Shown here: piece by piece, positions 43,971 through 53,117 of the stretch
Numbering within the stretch: position 1 is the stretch's first letter
How the letters are laid out: the number at the start of each line of letters is the position of its first letter
From: Chondrus crispus
Taxonomy: Eukaryota; Rhodophyta; Florideophyceae; Gigartinales; Gigartinaceae
DNA length: 64,000 nucleotides
Assembly (NCBI RefSeq): GCF_000350225.1
Contig: NW_005178987.1
Location: 165,287 to 229,286, forward strand
Direction: 5' to 3'
Translations under genes and position numbers: made by a program
Notes under the pieces: model-generated
Seen by the model: the letters and a program-made list of their open reading frames with translations, nothing else
The model's database searches: none
What the model was told of the DNA's origin: nothing

Positions 43971-44543
43971 TCATTTGTTGGACCCCTTGGGGCAACTCAA
44001 GGGAGGAGTAAAACGGATTATCAATAAGAGGGAAGATCGGCACCATCGGGAAAGAGGAACGCGACAGCGGTGATGGTACGCCAACAAAAAAAGAGGAGGG
44101 AAATGTGACGAGGAAAAAGAGAAGGAAATGGCTTGAAGGGGAAGGTGACCCGGCAACATCTCCGCACCGTCGGCAAAGTCGCGCCCGATGCTAGTGACGT
44201 CGCGCACGTCGATGGCGGAAAACCAAGGAGTGGCCGCGTACAGTAAGGGATAGTCGCGCATGGATTTACCTTGGAGCTCGGCTAGTGAGGGGTATCGACA
44301 AGGGGCTGATGAAGGATGGAGATCGAGATGAAAGACCGGTTCAGGAACGTTGGTGTTCGGGGGAAGTCGGGGTATGGAAGGAAGGTCGCTAGGAATGGAA
44401 GGCGTGTGTGAGAAGCCCACACCGCGGCGACCGCGGGCGGTATGTCCGACAGCGGGATCCGATGAAGGAAACATGGAGATCGTCTTACTCTCACGCGAGC
44501 GGCGACCGATGGTCGGGAGAAAAAGGAAGAAGTTGGGAAGCAA
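43971..44543 (-). CDS. Antisense ORF in the gypsy-B 3' region, function unknown
   Basis: 190 codons on the strand opposite gag-pol, starting 41 bp from the 3' LTR. Composition is mixed, with a Pro-rich middle and a hydrophobic, Ser/Phe-rich C-terminus (about 143-180) that might be a membrane segment. No known domain. Antisense ORFs between pol and the 3' LTR are known from some plant gypsy lineages; whether this one is translated is unknown. Confidence 0.25.
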   Translation of the reverse strand: MLPNFFLFLPTIGRRSRESKTISMFPSSDPAVGHTARGRRGVGFSHTPSIPSDLPSIPRLPPNTNVPEPVFHLDLHPSSAPCRYPSLAELQGKSMRDYPLLYAATPWFSAIDVRDVTSIGRDFADGAEMLPGHLPLQAISFSFSSSHFPPLFLLAYHHRCRVPLSRWCRSSLLLIIRFTPPLSCPKGSNK

Positions 44544-44584
44544 GGGAGTGAAGCCGCTGCGCGAGAGCGCTCAGAAGGGGGATA

Positions 44585-45637
44585 TGTAGTGCAATACGCA
44601 CCTGGAAAGGGGGGTGAAAAGAAAGGAAAACATTTGGATATGAAAAGTAGTCCGGGTTTGGGGGACACACGTGTGAATAATTGCACAGTTTTAATTTTTA
44701 ATTATTTTATTTTATTTAGTTAATTAGTTGGCATTAATTTTGCTGACACTAGATTAGATCTAGAATCTAGAGCCGGGAGCTACTGTACTCGCCCCGGCGG
44801 GGCTCTATATAACTTAGCCCTTTGACCGAACAAGTCAATAAACCAACCCGAGTTGCCGGAGTTGAATGTCGCCTTGGTCGAAGTCCGTCTCTATCAAGAC
44901 GCTCCCTTTTACCTAAGCCTACGGCATCCTCTATCGCTCCGGGTTCCCTTTTCTCTTTCTTTTATTTCCTTATCCTTTTCTATCTCTAATTCTACCAATT
45001 TTTCCCTTATCTTGTGTTGGTACCATCGGTGTCGGTTGCGACCGAACCGGTGTAGGTGTTTCGAGCCATCGGGCGACACAGTTGACGTAGCGCTGCTACT
45101 GTGACCCATTTTCCGACGGATACGGTTGCAACGACGTCTCCCTCGAAGGGCTCCATCGTATTACGAGCCAGTGTTGGTACCATCGGTGTCGGTTGCGACC
45201 GAACCGGTGTAGGTGTTTCGAGCCATCGGGCGGCACGGTTGACGTAGCGCTGCTACTTTCATTTCATCCCGTCGGGCTGCGTTGCGACGCCCCCGTCGAA
45301 GGCCTTGTCGCGTGACAAGGTGTCGAAGAAGCTCAACGAGCATTGGCCTTACAACCCAGTGGAACCGGGGTACCTACGTACGCGCCCCACCCCACACTCG
45401 TCGAGCAGATCTCTTCGCAAGTCTCTACCACACCGATCCCGGGCCGGGCTATTTCTCTGTGCCCCCCCCCCCATCAGGGATCCGAGCTACTACGAGCCGC
45501 AAGCTCGTTTCAACGGAGAAGGGAGAGTCGGACACTCCGTAGCGCTGTGCCATCGGCAGTTCTTCTTTTTGTTGCTGTTGTTGTTTTTGCTGGACCATCG
45601 GACCGCGGTCTCTGCCCGACAGGCGCATTGCACTACA
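44585..45637 (+). repeat. Gypsy-B 3' LTR
   Basis: 1053 bp, colinear with the 5' LTR, with TATATAA at 44806-44812 and the same internal duplication. The CCCAC duplication follows at 45638-45642. Confidence 0.94.
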
Positions 45638-45642
45638 CCCAC

Positions 45643-45978
45643 CCACGGTACCGAGCACGGGCTCGAGGTAGCAGTGGTAGAGCGGGATCGGGGAGGACAC
45701 GCGCACGCGCGAGCGGTTCTACGCGTCGACGCCCCGGAGCAGTACTGGGTGACGATCCAGTACCGACGGGTGGAGGCGGAGCCGGCTCGTGGGCGTGCTG
45801 CGCGCGTCCTCAACCTGCGCGCAGTGCTACTCCTAGGTAAAACGGACGGAAATACCTGAGAGTAAGCGGGCGGACCAAGGTGGAGGATCCTTGACAAGTC
45901 CGTTCTTGTCCCCCCTCCACCGCCGTCGGTCTGCTCCATATTTAATATACAAAGTAATCTATGATACTACTACAGTAC
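45643..45978 (-). repeat. Gypsy-A 5' LTR, segment 2
   Basis: Continues the A LTR exactly where it was cut at 32629. It contains the ATTTAATATACAA TATA-like block on the minus strand. It is cut again at GTAC (45975-45978). Confidence 0.88.
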
Positions 45979-46571
45979 TGTTGGGGCTAGTCCAAGCCGC
46001 ACACCGTACGGACCGAAAGAGCAGCGATTTCTGAAGGTAGTCCGCAAGTTTACTCCCAAGTCGCCTCTTGCTCCCTCGATGGCCTTCCTTTCTACGCGCT
46101 GCGACTAACTTATACTGTCGATACTAGCAACCATCGGCGGCATCCCGTCCTCCATCCCTCGAGCAGGCGCCTGCCGCCACCGTCCAGGACTCGGTCCGTT
46201 TGCCCGCCCTTCCGTTTCGAACCTCCCTCCGTCCCCTCCGAGCCTCACGTTCCCCTCTTGCTGCCACCGTATCCACCATTACGCCCTTGCCCAACGTCCT
46301 GCGCGCGCTTCCGCCCGACACCTTCCGGAGCCCTGGCGGCCCCGCCAGCGCCTCCTGTCTGCCTCCAGCGACGCCATTGGGTCAAAACGCTCTCGTCGTC
46401 CCGCAACGTCCTCGCGTCACCGCACCCCCTCCCTTCCCCGAACGTCTCTAAGTCCTCGCCATGTCCTCACCTGACACTGTCTGGCTGTTCCGCGCATTGG
46501 GAGCCGGGTCATATGCAACCGCTCTCGCGTGTCCCACGTGTCAAGAAAGAATCAAATTCAGACCCGCAACA
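45979..46571. mobile_element. 593-bp TG...CA insertion, probable solo LTR or small LTR-type element
   Basis: Interrupts the A LTR between CTACAGTAC and AGTAATGC. The termini TGTTG/CAACA are inverted, with a 4-bp duplication GTAC (45975-45978, 46572-46575). Terminal form and short duplication fit an LTR. No other copy is visible in the window. The interior is CT-rich; the frame at 46200-46451 has no motif. Confidence 0.75.
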
Positions 46572-46575
46572 GTAC

Positions 46576-46766
46576 AGTAATGCAGGTCGGTCTGCACTGT
46601 AATACTGTCAGACATCGGGCTGACACTACACGTGGACACGCGCCCTCTTACACGTGGGGTGCGCGTGTACACGTAGGGTAGTACTGTAGAGCATCGGGCT
46701 CTACAGTAGCTAAATAATTCTTGATTCTAACCTAAATATAGACCCCCAAAGGGGGGGTATGGTACA
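46576..46766 (-). repeat. Gypsy-A 5' LTR, segment 3 (outer end)
   Basis: Matches the end of the 14587 LTR with few differences, ends TATGGTACA, and is followed by the CAGTT duplication (46767-46771). Confidence 0.9.
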
Positions 46767-46856
46767 CAGTTGCCTCGTTTTTCAAATGTAGAAGACTACA
46801 TCGCCCACGCAAAACAAGTTTGTAGTGAGACCGGTTCATGGAGATGTGACTCCTGA
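46767..46856 (+). pseudogene. Tyrosine recombinase, C-terminal tail beyond the insertion
   Basis: Starting with the duplicated CAGTT, the recombinase phase continues for 29 codons (LPRFSNVEDYIAHAKQ and more) to TGA 46854-46856. Together with 13493-14581 this gives 392 codons including the amber at codon 75, with the catalytic Tyr about 40 residues from the C-terminus, a normal position. The continuation was lost when gypsy A inserted. Confidence 0.75.
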
Positions 46857-47411
46857 GTGTTGAAAACGATTTTAAGCTCTGTTTTCAGTTCTGCTCTTTC
46901 TGTCTCAGTTAGAAAATCCTAAATCTGCCTGCAAAACATAGACGTAGTAGAATAGCTGGCTCGCTAGGGCATCGTGATTGAGAATATGCTCTTTCGCTCA
47001 TCACAGTGCCACTTTGCACACCGACCCCATCGTATAGTATCCCTTTCTCCCGTGACGAGGGGGTGCGTTCCAATCCCTTCGTAGCTACTTGGATGCCATA
47101 TCCTCATCTGCCAAAATGAAACGATCTCCTGTTCTCTTCTATGTGAGAACGGGATCCCTAGAAACATATTTACCGTGATATGAGGTGGTGCGGAGTACTA
47201 ACGGAGTACGTTGGCCAGTTTTGGAGTGCTTCCAGAGGAGGAACGGAGAGATGCCCAATTCTCTGGAAACTTAGGCAGGACGTCCACAGTTCAGCAGGGC
47301 ATCTCCGGATGACCTGAGGCTTGTAGATTTTGGTATTTTCTTTGTTGCACGTTACTAAACACTAAAAACAAGAATATAATTTTTAGTAATATTTTCATAT
47401 GCCTCATTTCA
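46857..47411. other. No gene recognised
   Basis: The sequence between the recombinase tail and the copia remnant shows no motif. If the recombinase belongs to a Crypton-like element, its right boundary could lie here, but none is visible. Confidence 0.4.
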
Positions 47412-48215
47412 CTAAAGTCTCATGGTCGTCACGGAGACAAAGACTCCTGCTGTGCGACATGAGTACTGTATGCTGCTGTTGTCGTTGTCAGTAGCAGCAG
47501 CCCCCCTTCTCCTTCGCCCTCGGCCTGGAATTCGGAAGTTCGCAGCTTTCGGCACAATTTTCCACGTTCCGTGGGACTGCAACGATTCGAGCTCTGACTG
47601 CATTGATTCATCCCAATTGGCACCCTCCTCCATGTCCGTGGCCTCCGCGTACGTTTTGGGCTCAGTTACACCCAGGTACGAGGCTTTCAGTGCGCTTTCT
47701 GGGTTGTAGAAGTCCAGTTAGTTTCTCTCTCTCCACGGATATCGGGGCTGTACTGCTTGCCCTTCAGACGGTGGTGCGTCTTGGTCCTCTGCCGTTCCGG
47801 GAATGTAAGTCATGGAATCCATTTCCTCAGAGCTTGCCTGATCTTCGTCAGCGTTCAACACGTCATTCACTTCAGATGTGTGATTGTCTGCACGGTGTTC
47901 CATAACACGTTGGTCAGCGGCTTGCTGTACGACATCTACTTTAGCTTGCTGGGCGTCGCGTTTTATAGGTACATGTTGTGGCATGTCACTGCCCACCACG
48001 ACTATATCCTCATTGGAAAACAAGTGTCGTCCTGGAAACGTGGTCTCATCGATTCTGACATCCCGGCAGATCATAGCATTACGAGTACTCCGAAGCCATA
48101 CGTTGTATTGACTTGTCTCATAGCATGCAATAACAATTCCTTCTTCCCTGTTGCTGTCCAGCTTCTTGCGCTTCTGCTTAGGAATATGCAGTTCGGTTTG
48201 GTGTTGGTCCGTCAC
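47412..48215 (-). pseudogene. pol: Copia polyprotein remnant (integrase C-terminal region to start of RT)
   Basis: The minus-strand phase is shared by 48215-47718 and 47633-47412, separated by an in-frame TAA (47718-47720). The first part has the post-integrase copia motif KKLDSNREEGIVIACYETSQ ... SRNA-like RDVRIDE; the second has the entry to RT (WDESMQSELESLQSHGTWKIV). Homology stops at about 47540. It is different from the intact copia at 2694-8776, older and truncated on both sides. Confidence 0.7.
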
Positions 48216-48596
48216 GGAGGAAGTGTCTACGGCAGCGGTAAATTACAATACCACCAACCTCTCTCGAGGGTGGCGGATATGACTCCAGCAAAACGGACGA
48301 ATAGAACTGCGACCCCGGAAGGGATAGGTGTGGTGCACTGTGTTCGCGGCGTGTAACCCCAGGGCAGAGCACGCGTGTTCGGAACGCGGTATGTACGGGA
48401 GACCACCCGGTGGTAACCGGCAACGGGGTCCGGGCGTGATCGGCGCAGTAGGTAGCACAAGTAAGTTTAGAACAGGGGATCGCCCAGAGAGCGCGGAGCG
48501 GTAGGGACGTCTCGCGCGGTAGAGCGGTTAGTATCCTCGGTAGCAGCGCGCGCGGTAGAGCGGTTGGGTCTCGCGGTCGTAGATGGGCTCGCGTAG
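48216..48596. other. GC-rich stretch, no gene recognised
   Basis: A minus-strand frame of 143 codons (48609-48178) has low-complexity Arg/Leu/Pro composition and overlaps the copia remnant. It is not called. Short imperfect repeats of CGCGGTAGAGCGGTT occur at about 48514-48565. Confidence 0.35.
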
Positions 48597-50116
48597 TGTA
48601 GCACGGCATGTGCTATACTGGCGCGAGGCTACTACCGAGATTTCAGAAGCTTAGGAAAAGAACCCAAGGCTTCGTGCCTTCTTCACTTAGGTTCGAGCGT
48701 CGACTATATAGTAGTCGACGTCGTAACGATAATAATGACAATTAATATTAATTAATTAATTAAAACACGGTAATAAATACCAGCGTACCAGCATCGACGC
48801 TGTACAGTACGCGATACCACCGTGTACAGGGTAAGGATACACGCACACACGTTGGGATCGACATGTCGATCCACGCATACACGTGGAGTAACAGACTGTC
48901 CGTACTTCGACAGGGCTTACTGTAGTGCAATACGCACCTGAAAAAGGGGGTGAAAAGAAAGGAAAATATTTGGATATGAAAAGTAGTCCGGGTTGGGGGA
49001 CACACGTGTGAATAACTGCACAGTTTTAATTTCTAATTATTTTATTTTATTTAGTTGATTAGTTAGCATTAATTTTGCTGACATTAGATTAGATTTAGGA
49101 TCTAGCGCCGCGAGCTACTGTAGTGGCTCCGGCGGGGCGATATATACCTTAGCCCTCTGACCACCAAGTCAGTAAAGGTAACCCGAGTAGCCAGAGTTCA
49201 ATGTCGCCTTGGTCGAAGTCCGTCTCTACCAAGACGCTCCCTTTTACCTAAGCCTACGGCATCCTTTGCGCTTGGGGGTTCCCTTCTCTTTTTCCTTTAT
49301 TTCCCTATTCATTCCTCTACTTCTATTTCTATCTTTCCCTTAATTGTGTTGGTTCCATTGGAGTCGGTTGCGACCGATCCGGTGTAGGTGTTTTGGCCAT
49401 CGGGCAACACGTCGTGTAGCGCTGCTACTGTTTCAAGTTCCGTCGGAAGGCTGTTGCGACGAAGCCTCCGTCGAAGGTCTTACTGTATAAGACAGAGTTG
49501 GTACCACCTACCGCGATTGCGATCGCGCTGGTGAGGGTGTTTCTAGCCATCGGGCAACACGTCGGTAGTAGCGCTGCTGCACAATTACGATCCCGTCGGG
49601 TAGTGCTGAGCAAGCCCCCGTCGAAGACCTTGAATTATACCCAAGGTGCTGAAGACGCTCGTCGAGGATTGGCCTTACAACCCAGCGAACCGCGGTTACA
49701 TCCTCGTAGACAAGCCCAACCCGCACTCGCCGAGCGCTCAAGTCTTCACAAGTCTCTACCACCATTTTCCTCCCGGGCCGGGCATCTTTCCTTACCCCGC
49801 CCCGTCGGAGTTGAGCTACCGTGGGCCGCAAGCCCACACAAGAGGAAAGGGAGTCTCGAACGCTCCGTAGCGCGTGCCATCGGCAGTTGTTGTTGTTGCT
49901 GTTGTTGTTTTCTTCTTTTTGTTTGATCGTCGGACTGTGTTCGCGGCCTGCCAGGCACATTGCACTACACTTACACCCCGCCATGCCTGGGTAGTTACAC
50001 GGTTACACGTAGTATATGTATACGCTTACACGTGGTATACATGTGGGATGCGCACCAGTTGGGGGTGGAATCCCGCGCGTGCCTCGCGATTGAGGGAGGC
50101 GTATTAGTGCACTACA
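48597..50116. repeat. Possible third LTR type, split by a solo gypsy-B LTR
   Basis: TGTAGCACGG at 48597 and GTGCACTACA ending at 50116 are roughly inverted termini. Without the nested B LTR the unit would be about 466 bp. It contains AT-rich TTAATTAATTAATT and ACACGTGG words as other LTRs here do. The flanks CGTAG and TAGCA do not match, so a target duplication is absent or boundaries are wrong. Confidence 0.3.
48921..49969 (+). repeat. Solo gypsy-B LTR (1049 bp)
   Basis: Diverged B LTR with TGTAGTGCAA...TTGCACTACA ends, TATATA at about 49141, and the same internal duplication in diverged form. It is flanked by a perfect 5-bp duplication CTTAC (48916-48920, 49970-49974). No internal region is present, so it arose by LTR-LTR recombination of an older B insertion. 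Confidence 0.92.
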
Positions 50117-50173
50117 TAGCATCCCTCGTGGAGGTCAGCGTCCCGCGAACGGTGATTCCGGCGAAATTATTTT

Positions 50174-50357
50174 CGCCAAGTGCGCGTACAGTACCCCGGG
50201 TTGATGCCCCATAGTCTTTCGTCAAGTGTGCGGGCAGTACCGCGGGTCGATGCCCTATAGTCGTTCGCCAAGTGGGCGTCCAGTACCTCTGGTCGATGCC
50301 CTATAGTCGTTCGCCAAGTGTACGTACAGTACCCCGGGTCTAAGCCCGATATTATCC
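50174..50357. repeat. Four 46-bp tandem repeats
   Basis: Units start at 50174, 50220, 50266 and 50312 with CGCCAAGTG or CGTCAAGTG. Each contains CAGTACC and CGGGTCGATGCCCTATAGTCGTT variants. They lie upstream of the ORF at 50532, perhaps as a leader or promoter repeat. Confidence 0.85.
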
Positions 50358-50531
50358 GTCGACTGGACGGAAGATGCTCCGATTACGGTGACGGGAGCGC
50401 GTCCGTACGCGTCGCGAGTGTAGCCGGCAAGTATATCCAGCGAGTGTCCGATGCAGGGTGCCATATACGCGGGGATATAAGCCCAAGATGGCGGAGGTTG
50501 GACTCGACCGAGCGAGTTGTGGGGTCGGACC

Positions 50532-51062
50532 ATGAGCAACGTGCCCTTGCTGTTTGAGAGGGCGCCCTTCCTTTCCGCGGAAGGTTTGCGAGATCCGGAG
50601 CTAATCCGTAAGTACGCGACCGCGACGGGCGAGCTCCCGGGTGGCCTCAGTTTGCAGGCCGTGTTCTCCCGAGATTTCACCTACCGATTGGTCATGGAGA
50701 GGCAATTATTACGCCCCGAGGTTCGGCGGACGGACGCCGAGTCGCGAGAAGCGTCCGTGAGTTTTCTCCGGCAGCGCATTCGCCGTAAGCCGTGCAACCG
50801 GTTAGTCCCGCGGGCGTGGGGACTCAACACGTGGGAGTACCGGGAGAAGGTGGACCGGGGCTACGTCGCCAATCTACGGCGGGTAATGGACGGACTCCGA
50901 GATAGGGAGGAGGAACCATCGGTGTCGATGATGGCCTGGGACATCCCCTTGATGCCGCCCGGTTACGACGTCCAGTTAGAGAGGCGACGAGATCCCGTGA
51001 TGGATGGGAAGCTGAAATTCGGGCACCGCATGAGAAATCGAATGGGTATTCATGGCCTATGA
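50532..51062 (+). CDS. Unrecognised ORF, possibly a truncated Gag
   Basis: The frame (open from 50517; ATG 50532 preferred, MSNVPLLFERAPFLSAEGL) gives 176 residues rich in Arg, Glu and Leu, with charged helical segments and no cysteines suggesting a zinc knuckle. Composition looks like real protein rather than a shadow. It follows a tandem-repeat leader and a possible LTR. That context resembles the gag start of the gypsy elements here, so a truncated Gag of a third family is a reasonable guess. No domain was recognised. Confidence 0.4.
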   Translation: MSNVPLLFERAPFLSAEGLRDPELIRKYATATGELPGGLSLQAVFSRDFTYRLVMERQLLRPEVRRTDAESREASVSFLRQRIRRKPCNRLVPRAWGLNTWEYREKVDRGYVANLRRVMDGLRDREEEPSVSMMAWDIPLMPPGYDVQLERRRDPVMDGKLKFGHRMRNRMGIHGL

Positions 51063-52061
51063 ATGGGTCGAAGTAATCTCGTTTGAGCGAGGGACGTTGA
51101 ACAAGCGGTATCCCAAAATACGGACGTGGTTTGACCAGTATGAAGTCCCGGCGGACTTCATAGCTGAGCTTCCACCATGCCTGGTGTAGTACGGTCTTTG
51201 CATGATGTAAGATCCTTGCATGAATGAAATGGAGGGCATTTCGAATTGTGGCGACTTGAAACGCCGGCCCAATTTGTGAAACAAAACAGGTTCGTTGCAT
51301 TCACAAGCGGTTCTGAGTACCTCTAGGAGACACTAAGGCTGTTGAACGGGATCGAGATCTAGAGAGCAGCGCTTGAATAGTTTCAAAAACAACCCTACCG
51401 TCACCGTCGGGCCTTTCGCATCGCGTGCAGTCTCGTGCTCAGCGTCTACATGGCCGTAAATTTCGCAAACTAGAGGCGTGTATGTCGCCATTAAACTGGT
51501 TCAATCTGGGCCCACTTTACGACTTGCAGCAATGTCCCCCGTGCCGCTCTCCATCGCCAATTCGTCGCAACGGAGCCCGGCGCTCGATCCGAACCCCTCC
51601 GTGGTCGCCTCAGCTCTTTATTTCTATCAGATGAAGACCTTTTCGTTACGTTGCTTTTTCGCTATTCAGATAGAGGTATTCACTTCGTCACCTCCAACGC
51701 AAGCAGGCTATCGAAATAACTGCTTCGAGGATGACGCCAGGCCGCCACCTCCTACTGCGGGTTAAAGATAGCTCTCTCGGTTCACGGTACATTCGCAATT
51801 TTGTTCACTGCCACCACGACTAAAGCAAATTCTCTAAACCTTTTCGCCAAGAAGCGTTGCGTTTCAATGCCCTTAAGGGCAATGTCTTAACAAGGCGCTT
51901 TGCGATAATCCGCAAAATAATTTACGAAAACAATAGTGACGGGCCGTGAATTTGGAACTGTGATACGACCGGGGCAACACCAGAAAGGATCGCGGATAAG
52001 CAGGAAAATGCTCGATCGTACCCTAGGACGTTCATAATCACGCGATGTTAGCATTGGGCAG
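51063..52061. other. No gene recognised
   Basis: Short frames only (for example 51425-51634 and 51478-51765, +) without motifs. No repeat boundary was identified. Confidence 0.4.
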
Positions 52062-52493
52062 TTGTTAAGCACCAATAGAGTCAGCGTTTTTCCTGTTGTT
52101 AGTGCTGTGGGGGCCGTCGGTGCGCCTCTGTTTGCCTTCAAAGAAAAGCCTTCGCCTTACTGCGTTTTCGTCCATGATAGAGCTGAGAAGGTTCAGACGA
52201 ATGTAGATCTTTTCCCTCACAACGCCGAAATATGTATGCAGGAAGGAGGGGGTGGTGTCGACTCTCAGAACTTCGCTTTATGGGCCGGCTACTTTACTGA
52301 ATCTGTACAGGATCTGACTCAGGACGGTGGAAAGGTTCCAATCCTTTTGGACGGATATCGCTCCCATATGTGTCTAAGGGTCCTAGTGGCGCTCAATGAC
52401 ATTAAAATCATTGTTTGCGCTCTTCCGGCGCATACGTCGGGAGAGAAAAGCCTTTACATGTTACAGTGTTTTCATCATTCAAGGGAGCATTGA
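52062..52493 (+). pseudogene. DDE-superfamily transposase fragment
   Basis: 143 codons resembling the middle of pogo/jerky-type DDE_1 transposases: VDSQNFALWAGYF, then ILLDGYRSHM (second catalytic Asp region), then IKIIVCALPAHTS, which in the family precedes the QPLD block. The N-terminal DNA-binding part and the third catalytic block are missing. It is cut shortly downstream by the gypsy-A LTR at 52542. Confidence 0.65.
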
Positions 52494-52541
52494 ATGAGGC
52501 CATTACTTTGTATGTCGGAAGGGGAGGTCACAACCGCTTGG

Positions 52542-53117
52542 TGTAGCATATCCCCCTCCTCCGAATTAGATTTAGATTAGATTTGTAACTGTATAGCCCG
52601 AGCTCTACAGTATCCCAGCGCGCGCACCCACGTGTACGACACGTGTGCAGTCAGCCCCGACGGCTGACAGCACTACAGTGTAGGCCGACCTGCACTACTG
52701 TAATGTTATGATAGGTTACCCTGTATACTAAATATGAGCGGACCACCGGCGGTGGAGGAGGGACAAGCACTGACTTGTCAAGGATCCTCTACCTTGGTCC
52801 GCCCGCTTACTCTCAGGTATTTCCGTCCGTTCTACCTAGGAGTAGCACCGCGCGCGGGTTGAGGACGCGCGCAGCACGCCCATGAGCCGGCTCCGCCTCC
52901 GCCCGTCGGTACTGGATCGTCACCCAGTACTGCTCCGGGGCGTCGAGGCGTAGAACCGCTCGCGCGTGCGCGTGTCCTCCCCGATCCCGCTCTACCACTG
53001 CTACCTCGAGCTCGTGCTCGGTACCGTGGGTGGGCCGTGCTTCTATCTTCCCGCCGATCGGGGTCTTTCCGAACTGTCAGTACTCACCCCCCCGTCGTTG
53101 GGGGTGATTATACTACA
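52542..53117 (+). repeat. Gypsy-A copy 3, 5' LTR (576 bp)
   Basis: Starts TGTAGCATATCCCC, ends GGGGTGATTATACTACA. It is the reverse complement of the A LTRs at 14587 and 32541/45643 but diverged in its first 100 bp. TATA-like TATACTAAATATGAGCGG lies near 52722. The primer site TGGTCTCCCGACCTAGAA follows at 53119-53136. Confidence 0.9.

Larger units (their letters stand above)
40614..44584 (+). other. 4-kb extra region between pol and the 3' LTR of gypsy B
   Basis: No retroviral domain. Two TATA-like sites in plus orientation (ATATATAAG near 43084, TATATAAGG near 43377) could be internal promoters. The longest frames are antisense: 41471-40914 (185 aa) and 44543-43971 (190 aa). Short plus frames include 42538-42915 and 43555-43788. 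None has a recognised motif. Right before the LTR, AGAAGGGGGATA is the likely polypurine tract. The region belongs to the element because it lies inside the LTR pair. Confidence 0.7.
32630..45637 (+). mobile_element. Gypsy-B retrotransposon, complete, 13.0 kb
   Basis: LTRs of about 1.05 kb (32630-33681, 44585-45637) with TGTAGTGCAA...TTGCACTACA ends and a 5-bp duplication CCCAC (32625-32629, 45638-45642). The flanks join exactly into an A-type LTR. Gag, protease, RT, RNase H, integrase and chromodomain are present in gypsy order. About 4 kb of extra sequence separates pol from the 3' LTR. The LTRs differ at roughly 8-10 positions by eye (about 99 percent identity), so insertion is fairly recent but later than that of gypsy A. 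The coding frames carry two in-frame stops and one frameshift besides the gag/pol frame change. Confidence 0.95.
14587..46766 (-). mobile_element. Composite gypsy-A insertion, 32.2 kb, with nested elements
   Basis: Bounded by related LTRs (14587-15219, and 32541-46766 in three pieces) and by CAGTT on both sides (14582-14586, 46767-46771). The recombinase frame crosses the insertion site: read through one CAGTT copy it continues for 29 codons to a stop at 46854-46856. On the minus strand the order is 5' LTR, primer site, gag-A, pol-A2 (truncated), gag-B fragment, pol-A1, a long non-coding part with another A-like LTR, 3' LTR. A complete gypsy-B element and a 593-bp TG...CA insert interrupt the 5' LTR. 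The internal structure is not that of one simple element; template switching, nested insertion and deletion must have contributed. Confidence 0.88.

Noticed and set aside
48597-50116. Confident LTR call for the sequence around the solo B LTR
   Set aside because: Termini are only roughly inverted and the flanking five bases differ; kept only as a low-confidence feature.
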